NCBI GenBank assembly: GCA_963930775.1
Contig: OZ005705.1
Coordinates: forward strand, 5,394,001 to 5,458,000
From: Cliona cf. orientalis
Lineage: Eukaryota > Porifera > Demospongiae > Clionaida > Clionaidae
Direction: 5' to 3'
Length of the DNA: 64,000 bases
The position numbers and the translations under genes are program-made. Shown piece by piece: positions 1 through 9,740 of the stretch (positions are counted from its first letter, which is position 1; every line of letters starts with the position of its first letter). The notes under the pieces are model-generated. The model made no database searches and had not been told where the DNA came from. It saw only the letters and a program-made list of their open reading frames with translations.

Positions 1-469
1 TGAAACTTTTCAGTGCATAGATCTATATGAATAATATTTGAACTGTACTTCTTTCAGTGCATGTATGAATAATATTTGAACTATACTTTAACATTTTTAT
101 GTGTGAAAAATTCCAACTGCAATTGAATTATATTTAAATCATTCCGACCATTTAATTTTGTGTGAAAAATATGACATCATTGTCAATGCTAGTATCACGT
201 GATCAGGAGGGCAGTTTAAATTTTGAACTTGATTTGAACGCAGCCTAGCAGCAGGTAGCTATATAGCTTGCTACATGATGAAGAAATGGTCAATAAAGAA
301 GGCTAATAAACATCGAGAGTCTCAAGGTTTTCATTAAACTATCTAGCCGATACGGATAAAGCGCCACCGATGTCAAGGAGGTTGATTTACTAAGCTGTGT
401 GATATGAAGGCTCTAGACCGAAATCAACGTTGAGATCATCAGTCACAAGCCAACAAGTAGGTAAGTATA

Positions 470-761
470 ATGCACCTATCAATGTAATGCCCCACTACCC
501 CCCTCCCGGGCACCATAGGGGCTAGGTGGGGATTTGACTAATGAACTCGTCAACTTCCCGTAAGGTGGGGCCAGCCTCGTCTGTCAAATCCCCACTCTAT
601 CCCCCTTCCAGGGTGGGGAAATGATAGGGGATTTGACAAATATCGAATACATGCATGTCAAATGCCCCTATCTGGGGCTTGGTTTTCTATGTCAATCCCC
701 CTGTGTTTCCCCCTATAGCGCCCGGGAGGGGGGTAGTGGGGCATTATATTGATAGGTGCAT
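470..761. mobile_element. MITE-like element with ~43 bp terminal inverted repeats
   Basis: The left end (470-513) starts ATGCACCTATCAAT and runs into a C-rich stretch ending CCCGGGC. The right end (719-761) is its near-perfect reverse complement, ending ATTGATAGGTGCAT. The interior is rich in CCCC/GGGG and codes for nothing visible. The size (292 bp) and structure fit a non-autonomous DNA transposon (MITE). No clear target-site duplication could be fixed by eye. Confidence 0.7.
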
Positions 762-1196
762 AAATGTAGCTAAATACGCTAGCAATCCTCAGTCAGCTCT
801 AAATTTGTTAGTTTGTCCTTTATTTTCTAATTAGTGCCCCCTCCCTCTCTCTGTCTCTTTCTCTTTTCCCCCGGCATGCTTTCCTTGGCTTTAGTTCTTG
901 TGATGGATACAATTGGTTCTTAGCCTTGTACCCAGGCCTTTTGAGAAGGAGGAAAAAGGGCCTGGTACACACTGTGTGCATGTGTTATTAAATTTTAGTA
1001 AAAGCTGGGAATTCGTATTTTTGTCCATAATGTGAACCTTGATCTACTACTTGAAAAATCATTTTGTTGGCAGCATTTCGGGCTAAAGATGCCTGCTATG
1101 ACCAATTTAGCTATATAGCACAAGCGAGCAACATCGACAGAAGATCAATAAAGAAGCTAGAAGGACAGTGACGTACTCACGTTTAGTAAGATGAAT

Positions 1197-1573
1197 AATT
1201 CGTGATCTTGCAAGGGTCTGCAAGACCTGAAGTGAGGTCAGAATTGTATGAGGAGCTGAGGGCAAGAATATGACAGTGTGTTTAGTCTTCCTCTTATGCA
1301 ATCCGACAGCAAGTTCCAAGACTAATTAAATTTTAACTCACGTGACCCCAACCACGCCTACTTCCACCCGCTCCTTGGCGCCTTTTCCAGTCTTCTTCTG
1401 CAACTCCTACATTATATTATGCATTGAAAGGGTGGGCACCTTAAGTTATTATAATGTGCAAAGTATAATAATAATATTATACTGGGTGGGATACTGTCAT
1501 ATTCTTGCCCTCAGCTCCTCATACAATTCTGACCTCACTTCAGGTCTTGCAGACCCTTGCAAGATCACGAATT
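1197..1573. repeat. Long inverted repeat, ~80 bp arms
   Basis: The segment 1197-1276 (AATTCGTGATCTTGCAAGGG...) reappears as its reverse complement at 1494-1573 with almost no mismatch, separated by about 217 bp. A further scrap of the same sequence (GAATATGACAGTGTG) recurs in direct orientation at 1598-1612. The arms could form a hairpin. It may be a fold-back transposon or a local inverted duplication. The two open frames overlapping it look fortuitous. Confidence 0.7.
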
Positions 1574-1814
1574 GTACTTCGGAGCTTCAGGCTGCGAATA
1601 TGACAGTGTGTTGTTCAAAGCCATTAATAATTATTACTGTGAGAGCATTTCATTGCCATGGATTACTGCATGGACAAAGATAATCAATCATCATGATCAT
1701 GGTAAATTCATTTCAATCTGTAGACCATAATAATTGTACAGTCTCATAATAAATTAATATAATATTATGAAAGTGAATCACCACTGAATAACAATAATCA
1801 TAATCATTCAAGTT

Positions 1815-3308
1815 TCACTTCCTGGCAAGGGATGTGAGAATTGACTTAGGAGACCTCTCCATAGGTCTGTAATAAAATCTTTTAAATGTGCTGTCTGATG
1901 ACCAGTCGGCAACACTGAGAATATCGGAGACTGACATGCCCTGCATGTTTGCAGCTGTGGCAGCCGCTCCTCTTACTGAATGAGCCTTAAACTCATCTCC
2001 AACTCCAGCCTGATGGATCAATGTCTTAATCCATCTTGCAATTGTAACCTTTTGCACAGGCTTAAAGGGGCGTACCACTGCCAAAAACAGCCTGTCTCTT
2101 GATGATTCAGATTTCCTGTACTCTTGCGTACGTTCGAGATAATGTTGCAGTGTTACCACTGGGCAAAGAATCTTGTCCTCCTTCAAACGTGGGTAGAAAA
2201 GTGAACGTTGCTTCCCAGGACGAGAAGTTTTGGTCAACTGTGCCAAATTAAATTGTACACCTGATGTCACTCTTCTCATGTACTTCACATTAAGTGCATG
2301 AATCTCGGAGGCGCGGCTGGCATTAGCTAATGCCATGATTGTCGCCAGCTTGTGGGTGAGGTCCTTCAGAGTCAATACCTCGTTGTCACCCAATGACCTT
2401 ATGAACTCCAGAACTCTTCCTACGTCCCAAGAGCAGGAGTATCTTGGCTGTGGAGGTCTGCTGTTAAAAATCCCCCTCATGAGCCTAACCACCAGAGGAT
2501 GCTTTCCAATCACAGTGCCATCAATGGGGGGATGTGTCATTGAAATAGCTGAGCGGTATGAATTCAATGTCCTGTACTGCTTGCCCTCAGCAAACTCATG
2601 TGTCAGAAAATCGAGGATTGCCCCTATAGGGGCAGAAAGTTGATTGTATCCATTCTGTTGGCACCAACCTGCCCATCTCCCCCAGTTAGAGGAGTAAGCT
2701 GCCTCTGTATTTGGTCTCCAAGACGCAAGGATAAGCTTTGATGCTCCATCTGAAACTCCTTGACTCTGTAATGAAGACCTGACACAACCCATGCGGCCAG
2801 ATTTAGTGAGCCCTGAAGGATGAGCGGGTGTGTCTCGTTCCTGGGACTCCGCAGTAGCATTGGTCCATTTGGGAGGAGTATTGGCTACCGAATCAACATT
2901 GATGTCATTAGTGGAAACCAAGGTTGTGTTGGCCAAACTGGTGCAATCAACACCAGTTCTGGTACTTTTTCCCTGTTCACTTTGGCCAGACACCTCCCGA
3001 TCAGAGCGAAAGGAGGGAAGGCATAACATCTTGTTTCTGCCCAGTTCTGATCCAGAGCATTTGTCGCTACCGAGTTGGGATCTGGTTTCCAACTGAAATA
3101 TTCTGGGAGCTGTGTCGTCAGCCTTGAAGCGAACAGGTCTATTTGGCATGGACCCAGCCTGGTCATCAGTTGCTTGAAAACTGATGGGTTGAGCTTCCAC
3201 TCCGAGCTGTCCGGCCTTGCTCTGGATTCCTGATCTGCTACTGTATTCAGTTTGCCAGGTAGATGCTCGGCTGAGATGTAAATCTTCCTCTCCATGCACC
3301 AGCCCCAC
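1815..3308 (-). CDS. DIRS tyrosine recombinase
   Basis: Frame of 497 codons; the first ~140 overlap the RT frame and may not belong to the mature protein, so the start is uncertain. The C-terminal half has the tyrosine recombinase catalytic set: Arg in ASRASEIHAL, the HxxR box in HSVRGAAA, and a C-terminal Tyr in FKRFYYRP. A SAM-like N-terminal core segment (NWGRWAGWCQQNGYNQ) precedes it. In DIRS elements this enzyme joins a circular cDNA intermediate to the target without the duplication left by DDE integrases. The frame has no internal stop, so the domain could still be functional. The assignment rests on the residue pattern and linkage to the RT. Confidence 0.85.
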   Translation of the reverse strand: MGLVHGEEDLHLSRASTWQTEYSSRSGIQSKAGQLGVEAQPISFQATDDQAGSMPNRPVRFKADDTAPRIFQLETRSQLGSDKCSGSELGRNKMLCLPSFRSDREVSGQSEQGKSTRTGVDCTSLANTTLVSTNDINVDSVANTPPKWTNATAESQERDTPAHPSGLTKSGRMGCVRSSLQSQGVSDGASKLILASWRPNTEAAYSSNWGRWAGWCQQNGYNQLSAPIGAILDFLTHEFAEGKQYRTLNSYRSAISMTHPPIDGTVIGKHPLVVRLMRGIFNSRPPQPRYSCSWDVGRVLEFIRSLGDNEVLTLKDLTHKLATIMALANASRASEIHALNVKYMRRVTSGVQFNLAQLTKTSRPGKQRSLFYPRLKEDKILCPVVTLQHYLERTQEYRKSESSRDRLFLAVVRPFKPVQKVTIARWIKTLIHQAGVGDEFKAHSVRGAAATAANMQGMSVSDILSVADWSSDSTFKRFYYRPMERSPKSILTSLARK

Positions 3309-4441
3309 ATCTGTGAGGTGATGTCCATCAAAATCTTGGAATGTGTACCCCCTTTTCGATTGATAAAATAGACAGCTGTGATGTTGTCTATTTTCAGATG
3401 AATGTGGGTGTCTGTCTTATCTCTGGCAAATGTCTGGAGAGCAAGGAAGGCTGCTAGTAGTTCCTTGGCATTGATGTGAAGGAGGGTCTCTGAGGCAGAC
3501 CACTGTCCCCCTGTTGCAAGGTTGTTGGAGCATGCCCCCCAACCCGAGTTTGACGCATCTGACTCGATTATCATCGTCGGAGGAGACTGTACTATTGGAC
3601 TGCCATTTTGCCTGGTGAGATGGTCGATCCACCATTTCAGATCCAGAGTGCTCTGATGATTCAGAATCACTACGGATTCGTATGAGTGGTGGCGGTGAAG
3701 AGCATCTATCTTTAGTGCCTGTAGAGCCCGGTAGTGAAGGGGAGCAGGGGGAACTGCAAGATTTGTGGCCACCAGCATGCCCACAAGTCGGGCCAGCTTG
3801 CGTACGGTTGTCACCTTGTCCCGGAGCAAATGGCGACACTCGGATCGAATGTCTCTCATCTTTTGCAGTGGTAGGCTGATGTCCATTCTTACCGAGTCTA
3901 TGATGTAGCCCAAGAATTCCATCTTCTGAGTCGCTATCTGTAATGACTTTTCGGCATTTACTATAAAGCCAAGACTTTCGAGAAGAGATTTCATCTTCAT
4001 GTAAGCTCCTTCTGCTTCTGGCTTCGTCTTGCCTATGATCAGGAAGTCGTCCAGGTATCCGATCAGCCTCACACCTGCCGTCCTCAAATTTGCCAAGACT
4101 GGCTTCAGAAGCTTCGTGAACAGCCTGGGGGCTGTTGCTAGACCGAACGGAAGGGCTGTATACTCGTATACCTTGCCCTGCCAGTGGAACCGAAGAAATC
4201 TCCAGTGGGAGGGATGTACAGGGACTGTCAGGTACGCATCCTTGAGATCCAACTTGCACATGAACTCGTTTCTGCTCAGCAGGTCCTTTATGCATCGTAT
4301 GTCCTCCATTTTGAAGTGCTCGTACTCGAGGAACGTGTTGAGACTCTTCAAATTGAGAATGAGCCGAACCTTCCCACTGGTCTTTGGTACCGTGAATATG
4401 TTGCTCACAAATCCTCCGTGAGGTTCCGTAAGTTGAATCAC
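2885..4441 (-). CDS. DIRS reverse transcriptase / RNase H, 5'-incomplete
   Basis: Continuous frame of 518 codons from a non-ATG codon; it stays open to a TGA at 4484-4486, so the true N-terminus is missing. The RT core shows LNLKSLN, KLDLKDAY and the catalytic YLDD box (residues about 120-125). RNase H follows with an SDASNSGWGA-type segment, KELLA and KIDNITAVYF, then the DLFASR and PVWPTQPWFP segments typical of DIRS polyproteins. Its 3' end overlaps the recombinase frame. The enzyme would copy element RNA into DNA. Coding capacity in the RT-RH core looks intact, but lack of the 5' part and gag argues that this copy is not autonomous. Confidence 0.85.
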   Translation of the reverse strand: MIQLTEPHGGFVSNIFTVPKTSGKVRLILNLKSLNTFLEYEHFKMEDIRCIKDLLSRNEFMCKLDLKDAYLTVPVHPSHWRFLRFHWQGKVYEYTALPFGLATAPRLFTKLLKPVLANLRTAGVRLIGYLDDFLIIGKTKPEAEGAYMKMKSLLESLGFIVNAEKSLQIATQKMEFLGYIIDSVRMDISLPLQKMRDIRSECRHLLRDKVTTVRKLARLVGMLVATNLAVPPAPLHYRALQALKIDALHRHHSYESVVILNHQSTLDLKWWIDHLTRQNGSPIVQSPPTMIIESDASNSGWGACSNNLATGGQWSASETLLHINAKELLAAFLALQTFARDKTDTHIHLKIDNITAVYFINRKGGTHSKILMDITSQMWGWCMERKIYISAEHLPGKLNTVADQESRARPDSSEWKLNPSVFKQLMTRLGPCQIDLFASRLTTQLPEYFSWKPDPNSVATNALDQNWAETRCYAFPPFALIGRCLAKVNREKVPELVLIAPVWPTQPWFPLMTSMLIR

Positions 4442-5910
4442 CTTCTTCCCTTCAGGAAGGTACCACCGGATACAGAGATCCGATCAATGAAGTTCTCACA
4501 ACTGGAGAGAACAGCAATAACAGGGGAGATAAATTCACTCTTAGACGCTGTAATTCAAGAGCCCTTCCTGTATGTATCAAGATTCAAATCTGCATGTAAT
4601 GAAGCACTAGCTATTGTACGGTGCAAAACCCTCAGTGCAGTCTCAGTGCCTGCATGCAGTCATGAAGCCAAAATTATGAACATAAGCATGAATTGGAGTA
4701 GCAACAAGAATTGGCATTACAGACTAGTACAGAATTTTCTGTTGCTATATATTAAAGATGCATGAGTAGACACCATAGCTCATGGATCTTTAGCAATAAT
4801 TATTATATTAATTTTGGTGAATTCTATACATATTCAGCAAATTTAATCTGCATACTTAATATAATATAAGGAACTCATTTTTGACATAAAAAATGAGGTA
4901 TATGGCAGGTAGTTAGTATGATAACAGACACATGCACACACAGCATGACTACCGCACCCCTCACGCATATACAATTAATTATGGCACCAAGACTTAGCTA
5001 AGACATTCACCAGCAAGATGAGTGTGCAGACCATTGGCAAAGATTTGGATGCCACCATCTGTGTGTATGTACGGATGTATTATAATTATTTACCCATTGG
5101 CAATAGTAGCTATAATAATAATATTATTATCATTCTACATACACTTTCTGTGCAATTAGCCGTACAGATTCCTCCAATCATGTAATTAGGTGCTCCAGGA
5201 GGTACAATCATGAGAGGTCTTACATCGTGACCTAGAAACATTATTCCAGCATCATGCTCTCTAGGAGTACTTGTGTAGTAGAATCTCATTCCTGAGCTGT
5301 CGATCATACCTAGATGTGGTAACATGGAGCATCAGATAAAGCCACTCTTCTTGTGACACAAAGCTCAGCCTTATTGCTTAAATTCTCATAATAATATACC
5401 TTCCAGCATATCAGGATTGTCATAGTGCATCTCTATTACTGCATGTTGGGGCTCTCCGTCACCTCCTAATGGCAGTGCCACATTCTCAGGATATATAAAA
5501 TCCTATAATAATATATTATTATTAAGTGATAACTGTTTTGACTGCTATCGATGATGTAATGTATTATCTGACGATTATATATATAATATACCTCTGCTCC
5601 AACGGCCCATGCCGCAATGAGAACTCCCTTCCTACTACCCCTGCAAGCACCGATGTCACTAGATACAGCATGGCAGGGACCAGTTTCACCAACACGGGTA
5701 GCATTCAGCGGGCTTGAACATAGGTATATCAGCATGTGATGGACAAAAGCACGCATATTTGGTGCAATAATAGGAGATATCTACAATACAAAACCAGAGT
5801 ATAGATAAAGGAATAGTAAGTGTCACGAGTGCCCCTAGATGTCATAGATCTATGAAGGTAGCTACTACTGTGTGCATCCTTTTAAGATTGGATTTTTTTC
5901 TTAATTGTTG

Positions 5911-5998
5911 CAGGGTTTATTCCAGGGGGTGCTCCCCCTTTAAAATTTGCTGCTACACCTTTGCCCCCTCTTGAGAAAAATTCTGAAATAAACCCTGG
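5911..5998. mobile_element. 88-bp mini inverted-repeat insertion
   Basis: It begins CAGGGTTTATTCCAG and ends AAATAAACCCTG, imperfect terminal inverted repeats. The orthologous intron of copy B (about 17215-17225) reads straight through AATTGTTAGC with no insert. GTT flanks both sides in copy A, so a 3-bp target duplication is likely. This is one of the smallest insertions in the window with a visible empty site. Confidence 0.65.
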
Positions 5999-6665
5999 TT
6001 AGCTATCATAACTGGCTGCAAAGTAGCATACATGTACAGTAGCAGGTACATGTACAAGTCTAAGTAGTGGATCTACAAAATGGTGGGTGGTGGTAATAAA
6101 AATATAATTATGAACAATATGGAAGTAAAATCCACACATAGATCTAGTTATTACCCTGGTGACATATTTTGTTGCAAGTCTGACGTCTTCAGGTAGTTCA
6201 AAGCTTTGACACCAGTAAGTAGTTGACTCACTGGGAATAGTAATCTGTCATTTAAAATTATATAACATTATTATTTTGATGCATGAGATCTGTGTCTTTC
6301 TTACATCTGATATTGTGAGATTGAATGACTGCAGATCAGCAGGCTCACTGGGAGGGCTGGCCAGTCCTCCAAGGAGGTTGATACTGGCTGAGCCCTGGTA
6401 GTTATGAACTACTGCAGTCTCTCCAAGAGGGTCAGATGGATCACTGTTGCTGAAACTCCATATGGTACGAGTTGTTCCAATCTGCATGAATACTTGGTTT
6501 TTCAATTGTCTGATTGTAGACACATAATTTATGGTTACCACCTATCTACACCTATTTGCACAGAACACATCAAAGCTATACCTAACATGCAGCTGAACAG
6601 ATGTCCTTAGTGTACACATAAACACTGGCTAGCATATTATTACAAAAGTCTAGGCAATATACATT

Positions 6666-7150
6666 ACACGCGCATGCGCAGCAACAATCAGTTTGTCTGT
6701 CGTCTGTCAGCATAAAAATCGGCAAATCTCAACATTTAAGCGAATGTATGATCAATAAATTAATAAGTGGATCTAAGACAGCAAAAAAATATCTCCTATC
6801 CCTTAATTTCTTAACCCTAGGCAATCGCCAGGGGAGCTGCAAATTATGAAAGTATGTTGGACACCCTACATCGGACACACCCACCAGTACCTATGACACT
6901 AGGGCATCTACTGCACATGTTTGAGCTTCTCTACTATAGGGAAACTCCGAGTCTACTGTGCATGCTACGTAGCTTGAGTTTCTACAGCATGCTCAAAAAT
7001 TAATGTGATTTGTGATTATGGATCTCAGAAGGGAACGAAAGAGATCACTTAAAGTTTCTGAGGAGCAAGAGGCTACACTTCAAAGAATAGAGGCCTCTGT
7101 ATTGGTGATATATTTCATGGCACGTGGAGTATGTGCTCTATGAGCTCTAG
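6666..7150. repeat. GCGCATGCGC repeat family, copy 1
   Basis: One of five related copies (10921, 13827, 17880, 56031). They open with a GC-palindromic GCGCATGCGCA motif followed by GTTTGTCTGT/GTCGTTGT-like sequence and 'CAAATCTC' or 'CCATATCTC', and close with GTATGTGCTCTA[CA/TG]GAGCTCT. This copy lies in intron 2 of gene A and is shared with copy B, so it predates the A/B duplication. No coding capacity; probably a non-autonomous element. Confidence 0.55.
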
Positions 7151-8047
7151 TTTAATGTGTAGCTGACTAAGGCTACACTATTATGAAAAGAAGCCTTAAT
7201 GAAATTGCTGGCATTCCAGTTCATGTGTCAATCAATTACAGTTAAAGAGACTCATTAGTAGTCTTGCAGCTTTAAGGACTCCGAAGAGAAAACTCTTTGA
7301 ACTCCTTGTTCACCAGGTCACTGAATGATAGTGAATGTATCTGAGGGTATACTCTAATCTACTTTTGCCTTGCCATCCTTTTGAATTTGAAGCAGCTTTA
7401 TTAAGTCACAGCTAAGGCCATCTCGCCACCATACGTATCGTATCAGTGGGCTGTTTATTGTGACTATAACATCCCAAGCAGTGGCAAGAATTTTAGCTCA
7501 GGTCGGATGGCTTCCTGTCAACTCCCAGTTGTATATCATGCATGGACAGTGAAATGAACTACAGATTAGCACATGGACTAAAACAACTAGCTAACTTTTA
7601 CAGAACAATTTGGGGATCAAGTGCGTGCTCAGGAGTACAGTAGAGTAAGTGATCAATCCTCGGATGATAGTAATGCTCGGACGCTCTATCAGGTATTAAA
7701 GAGGGGGTGTGGCCTGGATGAAATCTTTACCAGGTAAGGCCTAGGTCTAGCATCAACATACATCAGAACCGGATGTGTATCTTTGCTACCTTCGGAGCGA
7801 GAGTCACTCAAATGCGATGTCCGCTTGCATCAAACCTTAGACAGTTGCTGGAGTAGGGTAAGAGTTGATAAAACCTGATGTAGCTAGAAGGCTAGTCAAC
7901 GAGTCTTACGGCTGGGACTCCATGTGGATAGAATGCGGAGGTCCAGTCAAGGTCTGTGAATCCAACCCCTGGACGCTCGCTCAAGCGATCCAAAAACAGA
8001 ACTTTTGTCCGAGGTTTCATGCAATCAGACATCACCTTTGAGCGGAT

Positions 8048-8257
8048 AAAATACCTAGAGTTGCTCTAGGGAAGGATTAAGCAACAGTTACCTTAGAGAT
8101 TGAATTAAGCAAAACATACCTTACTACCAGTGTTTTAAGCAAAGAGCTGGTTGCTTTAATCTCCCCTAAAGTAACTCTAGGTGTGTTTTGCTTTAATAAT
8201 TCAGTCCCTAGAGTCACTTTAGGTAATGGTTGCTTAAATCCTTCCCTAGGGTATTTT
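8048..8257. mobile_element. Palindromic ~210 bp MITE, copy in gene A intron 2
   Basis: The left half, starting AAAATACCTAGAG, mirrors the right half ending CCCTAGGGTATTTT with imperfect complementarity over nearly the whole length (CTAGGGAAGGATTAAGCAAC against GTTGCTTAAATCCTTCCCTAG). The same element occurs at 19235-19417 in gene B, where about 25 bp of the right half is deleted. Typical of fold-back MITEs. Confidence 0.7.
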
Positions 8258-9123
8258 TGTTAATATAGCTATATAATATTACGATGGCATATCTTTGAGT
8301 AAATATTAGACCATAGCCCAAAGTGGGGGATGGACCGACATTCCATAATTGTGGGCCCTCTTATGTGAGGGTATGGTATTTATTATACCAGTGGCAGTGG
8401 CAGTGGCAGTACAAACACAGAGCAGATGGCACTATACAGTAGCTATACACACTACTGTACATGTAACAAAACAGTAAGTCTCATTGAGGCACTCCTCGCT
8501 GTTGGTCACATTCAACTTCAGTCAAACTCACATCAATGTCCAGGTCCTTAGGGTCGCAAGTTGTTAGATTCCTAGAAAACTCAAGAATAGTGTAACCATC
8601 TTCCTCCTCTCCAAATGAAAGAAACCAATCTTGACTTGCATCAATGGGAGGCAGCACACGCCTCTCAGCATAACGGTCCTGCACGCAAGGAGGCATACTC
8701 AAATACTAATACCGATAATAGGAGGATCCAAACAACCAAAACTATATGTATATTATATAGATCTAGATGGTTACTAGCTAACACTTGTGCATTTTTGTAC
8801 TTTTAGGTGCTGCACTTTTTATTAATTACATGAAGGTACGATTTTCCATCTGTAGCAACCCATCCTATGACCACATCAGATCCAGGCATCTGTCCGTTGG
8901 GAGAAACTCCAAAACCAACCCAGCCCGTGGTACTGACGTTCACGGCGAAGTGAATGGTCCCAGCTGCGATGCTGTAGTTCCAGTAGAGTCCATAGAACTG
9001 TCCTTGGCCATCAAACAGCACCTTCTGGAAGGGATACTTTGAGCTGAACTCGACGTGCGCGCCTGTTGCCAGCAGAGGCAGCACACACAAAAGAAATCCC
9101 AATGAATAGAGCTTCATCCTCAA

Positions 9124-9740
9124 GACTTAGCGAAAGCTATAGTTTTGTATTTCTGACCAGGTCATAAAGTTTATAGCCTATTCTTTGACACTGCACCCAC
9201 ACAATTGAATTAGGTATGTGTGAGCATGTACACAGGGAAGTTTAAAGTATAATAGACTAACCCATATAAATGGATCCTGAGCCAGCTAGTCTAGTCTTGT
9301 GGCCTTCTTGTGTCACCATGGCAGAGCCTTTGTGATTAAAAGGAATTTATACTGGGGATTCAGGGAACTGCAGACTTACGTCACCGTACCTGCCCTTAAT
9401 CATCAACTTAGAGACACCAAGTCTGTCCCACCCGGGGCCACCCCCACCCACATGCATGCTCTTCCTAATGTGGTACACAGTGAGGCTGGAGTAAACATCC
9501 TGCTTGTGGTGTGTATAAAATTATGTTGTGGTGAACTAATAATGGTTAAAAGTGTCCTACTTATAGCTACACCCACATCCTTGTGTGACAAAGGAGAATA
9601 AGAAACTATAATATGCACCATCAAAATTATGTAACTAGGGGCCTAATAATATCACAATAACAGTAATTCTATAATCATAGTATAAAACAGCATGCTTCAT
9701 CAAGCTAATCAGTGCGTTCTAAGTTTGAAGTTGGGCAGCA
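9124..9740. other. Intergenic spacer between copies B and A
   Basis: 617 bp between the stop codon of copy B and the start codon of copy A. Apart from the TATA-like box near 9170 nothing was recognised. The two small frames here are opposite-strand overlaps without family resemblance. Confidence 0.5.
9170..9175 (-). promoter_or_regulatory. TATA-like box, copy A
   Basis: TATAAA on the minus strand, about 53 nt upstream of the copy A start codon. TATA-like boxes at comparable distance occur before copies B and C, which supports a shared core promoter, though single hexamers are common in AT-rich DNA. Confidence 0.4.

Larger units (their letters stand above)
1..1814. other. Gene-free left flank with inverted repeats
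   Basis: No convincing coding exon on either strand. It holds a small element with terminal inverted repeats (470-761), a long inverted repeat (1197-1276 against 1494-1573), and at about 926-974 a short 'CCCAGGCC...GGCCTGG' fold-back resembling other copies in the window. The missing 3' exons of monooxygenase copy A were looked for here (for example the family segment LRWNSEC of exon 9) and not found. Confidence 0.6.
1815..4546 (-). mobile_element. DIRS-type tyrosine-recombinase retrotransposon, 5'-truncated
   Basis: Two long overlapping minus-strand frames carry the diagnostic pair of the DIRS order: reverse transcriptase/RNase H (2885-4483) followed, with 424 nt overlap in another frame, by a tyrosine recombinase (1815-3308). 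No gag-like frame is present. The 5' side ends abruptly at 4546/4547, where sequence homologous to exon 9 of the neighbouring monooxygenase begins, so the element interrupts that gene. Just upstream of the RT frame, about 4454-4546 reads as DIRS-like protein on the opposite strand, suggesting an inverted 5' end. The 3' boundary below 1815 is undefined. The integrase-free, YR-encoding layout separates it from LTR and LINE elements. Confidence 0.85.
4547..9117 (-). pseudogene. MOXD1-like copper monooxygenase, copy A, 3'-truncated
   Basis: Exons (high to low): 9117-8830, 8678-8532, 6481-6305, 6244-6155, 5780-5592, 5502-5400, 5309-5145, 5058-5011, 4567-4547 (partial). It encodes a signal peptide (MKLYSLGFLLCVLPLLATGA), a DOMON domain (exons 1-3) and most of the copper monooxygenase core, including HHM (exon 5), HYDNP (exon 6) and HTHLAG (exon 8). 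Exon 9 stops after 21 nt at a DIRS element, so the Met copper ligand and C-terminus are absent. The ATG at 9115-9117 was chosen because the signal peptide starts there. Exon 7/8 splicing is altered relative to copies B and C: the family acceptor is lost, and only an earlier donor (GTGTAT at 5144) keeps frame. Probably a dying gene; a truncated secreted product is possible. Confidence 0.75.

Noticed and set aside
3417-4295. 292-codon minus-strand frame inside the RT region
   Set aside because: Overlaps the RT/RNase H frame in another phase, with low-complexity Ser/Arg/Pro composition and no domain; a shadow frame.
4184-4765. 193-codon plus-strand frame
   Set aside because: Its left part is antisense to the DIRS reverse transcriptase and its right part is antisense to monooxygenase exon 9 and intron 8. 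Only the middle (about 4454-4546) looks protein-like, and that is explained as an inverted DIRS piece.
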